DNA of 15,005 bases from an uncultured Prevotella sp. (lineage in GTDB: Bacteria; Bacteroidota; Bacteroidia; Bacteroidales; Bacteroidaceae), in NCBI GenBank assembly GCA_900770025.1, contig CAAGIW010000070.1, positions 1 to 15,005 on the forward strand, written 5' to 3'. Each line of letters begins with the position of its first letter. The first letter of the stretch is position 1. Below, piece by piece: positions 14,867 to 15,005 of this stretch. The position numbers and the translations under genes are program-made. The notes beneath the pieces were generated by a model, which was not told where the DNA came from, ran no database searches, and was given only the letters and a program-made list of their open reading frames with translations.

Positions 14867-14899
14867 TTGGCCCAAACCGATGACAGAAACCCAAATCGG
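14855..14899. repeat. Short direct repeat spanning the nadE stop codon
   Basis: CCAAACCGATGA occurs at 14855-14866, where its TGA is the nadE stop, and again at 14872-14883, a 17-bp period. A looser copy, CCCAAATCGG, follows at 14890-14899. The second copy can also pair CCGAT (14877-14881) with ATCGG (14895-14899). It looks like a small tandem duplication rather than a terminator, as there is no T tract. Confidence 0.6.
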
Positions 14900-15005
14900 C
14901 CATTAGACTGTTATGCGCAAACATACTTTGGAATAAATCCGACCATTTCTCGCCATGGCATAGCTCAAGCACGCTTGGCTCTGCTCATTTGGCTTAACGA
15001 AATGG
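14867..15005. other. Non-coding tail after nadE
   Basis: No convincing gene, promoter or terminator is seen in these 139 bp. A CAAGCACGCTTG inverted repeat at 14966-14977 has too small a loop and no T tract. A minus-strand TATGTTTG box (14918-14925) would point back into nadE and lacks a -33 element. Confidence 0.5.

Noticed and set aside
14918..14925. Minus-strand TAnnTTTG box after nadE
   Set aside because: It has no -33 partner and points into the 3' end of nadE, with no minus-strand gene to serve.
14962..14980. Candidate terminator after nadE
   Set aside because: The inverted repeat has a 2-base loop, only five good pairs and no following T tract.

Overview
The window looks like a chromosomal segment from a Bacteroidales bacterium, most likely of the Prevotella/Segatella group. 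Three things suggest this. Genes lack Shine-Dalgarno sequences. Upstream regions carry the Bacteroidetes -7 box TAnnTTTG. The gene content (a moxR-led bat operon beside a Do-family protease) is typical of the phylum. The genus is an inference; no rRNA or tRNA gene is present to fix it.

Layout. Positions 1-77 hold the first 25 codons of a minus-strand gene that runs off the left edge, with a good promoter and an operator-like palindrome at 145-199. Positions 200-613 are non-coding and hold four tandem 22-bp repeats, a C/G-rich inverted element and the terminator of the next gene. An HtrA/Deg periplasmic protease (614-2095, minus) follows. A 343-bp divergent intergenic region carries a promoter for each side and a strong inverted repeat in the htrA leader. 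From 2439 to 14866 all eight genes read on the plus strand with short gaps or overlaps: moxR ATPase, DUF58 protein, a small BatD-like membrane protein, batA, a batB-batC fusion, a batD-batE fusion, a PAP2 phosphatase, queA and nadE. The final 139 bp are non-coding.

How the genes fit together. The Bat (Bacteroides aerotolerance) cluster predicts an inner-membrane complex: a cytoplasmic AAA+ ATPase (MoxR) with a DUF58 partner, two VWA proteins with complete MIDAS motifs (BatA, BatB), TPR scaffolds (BatC, BatE) and the beta-rich membrane protein BatD. Its biochemical function is not established; it has been linked to oxygen and stress tolerance. The divergent HtrA protease handles damaged periplasmic proteins, so the left two-thirds of the window reads as an envelope-stress neighbourhood. 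The PAP2 phosphatase (lipid phosphate), QueA (queuosine tRNA modification) and NadE (NAD synthesis) look like housekeeping genes at the end of the same transcript.

The most notable feature is that two adjacent bat gene pairs are fused, and each fusion keeps what looks like the signal sequence of the downstream partner inside the protein (DNA 7580-7642 and 10147-10221). Topology suggests these now act as internal membrane anchors or as cleavage sites. I see no phage, transposase, CRISPR array or clearly undescribed defence system.
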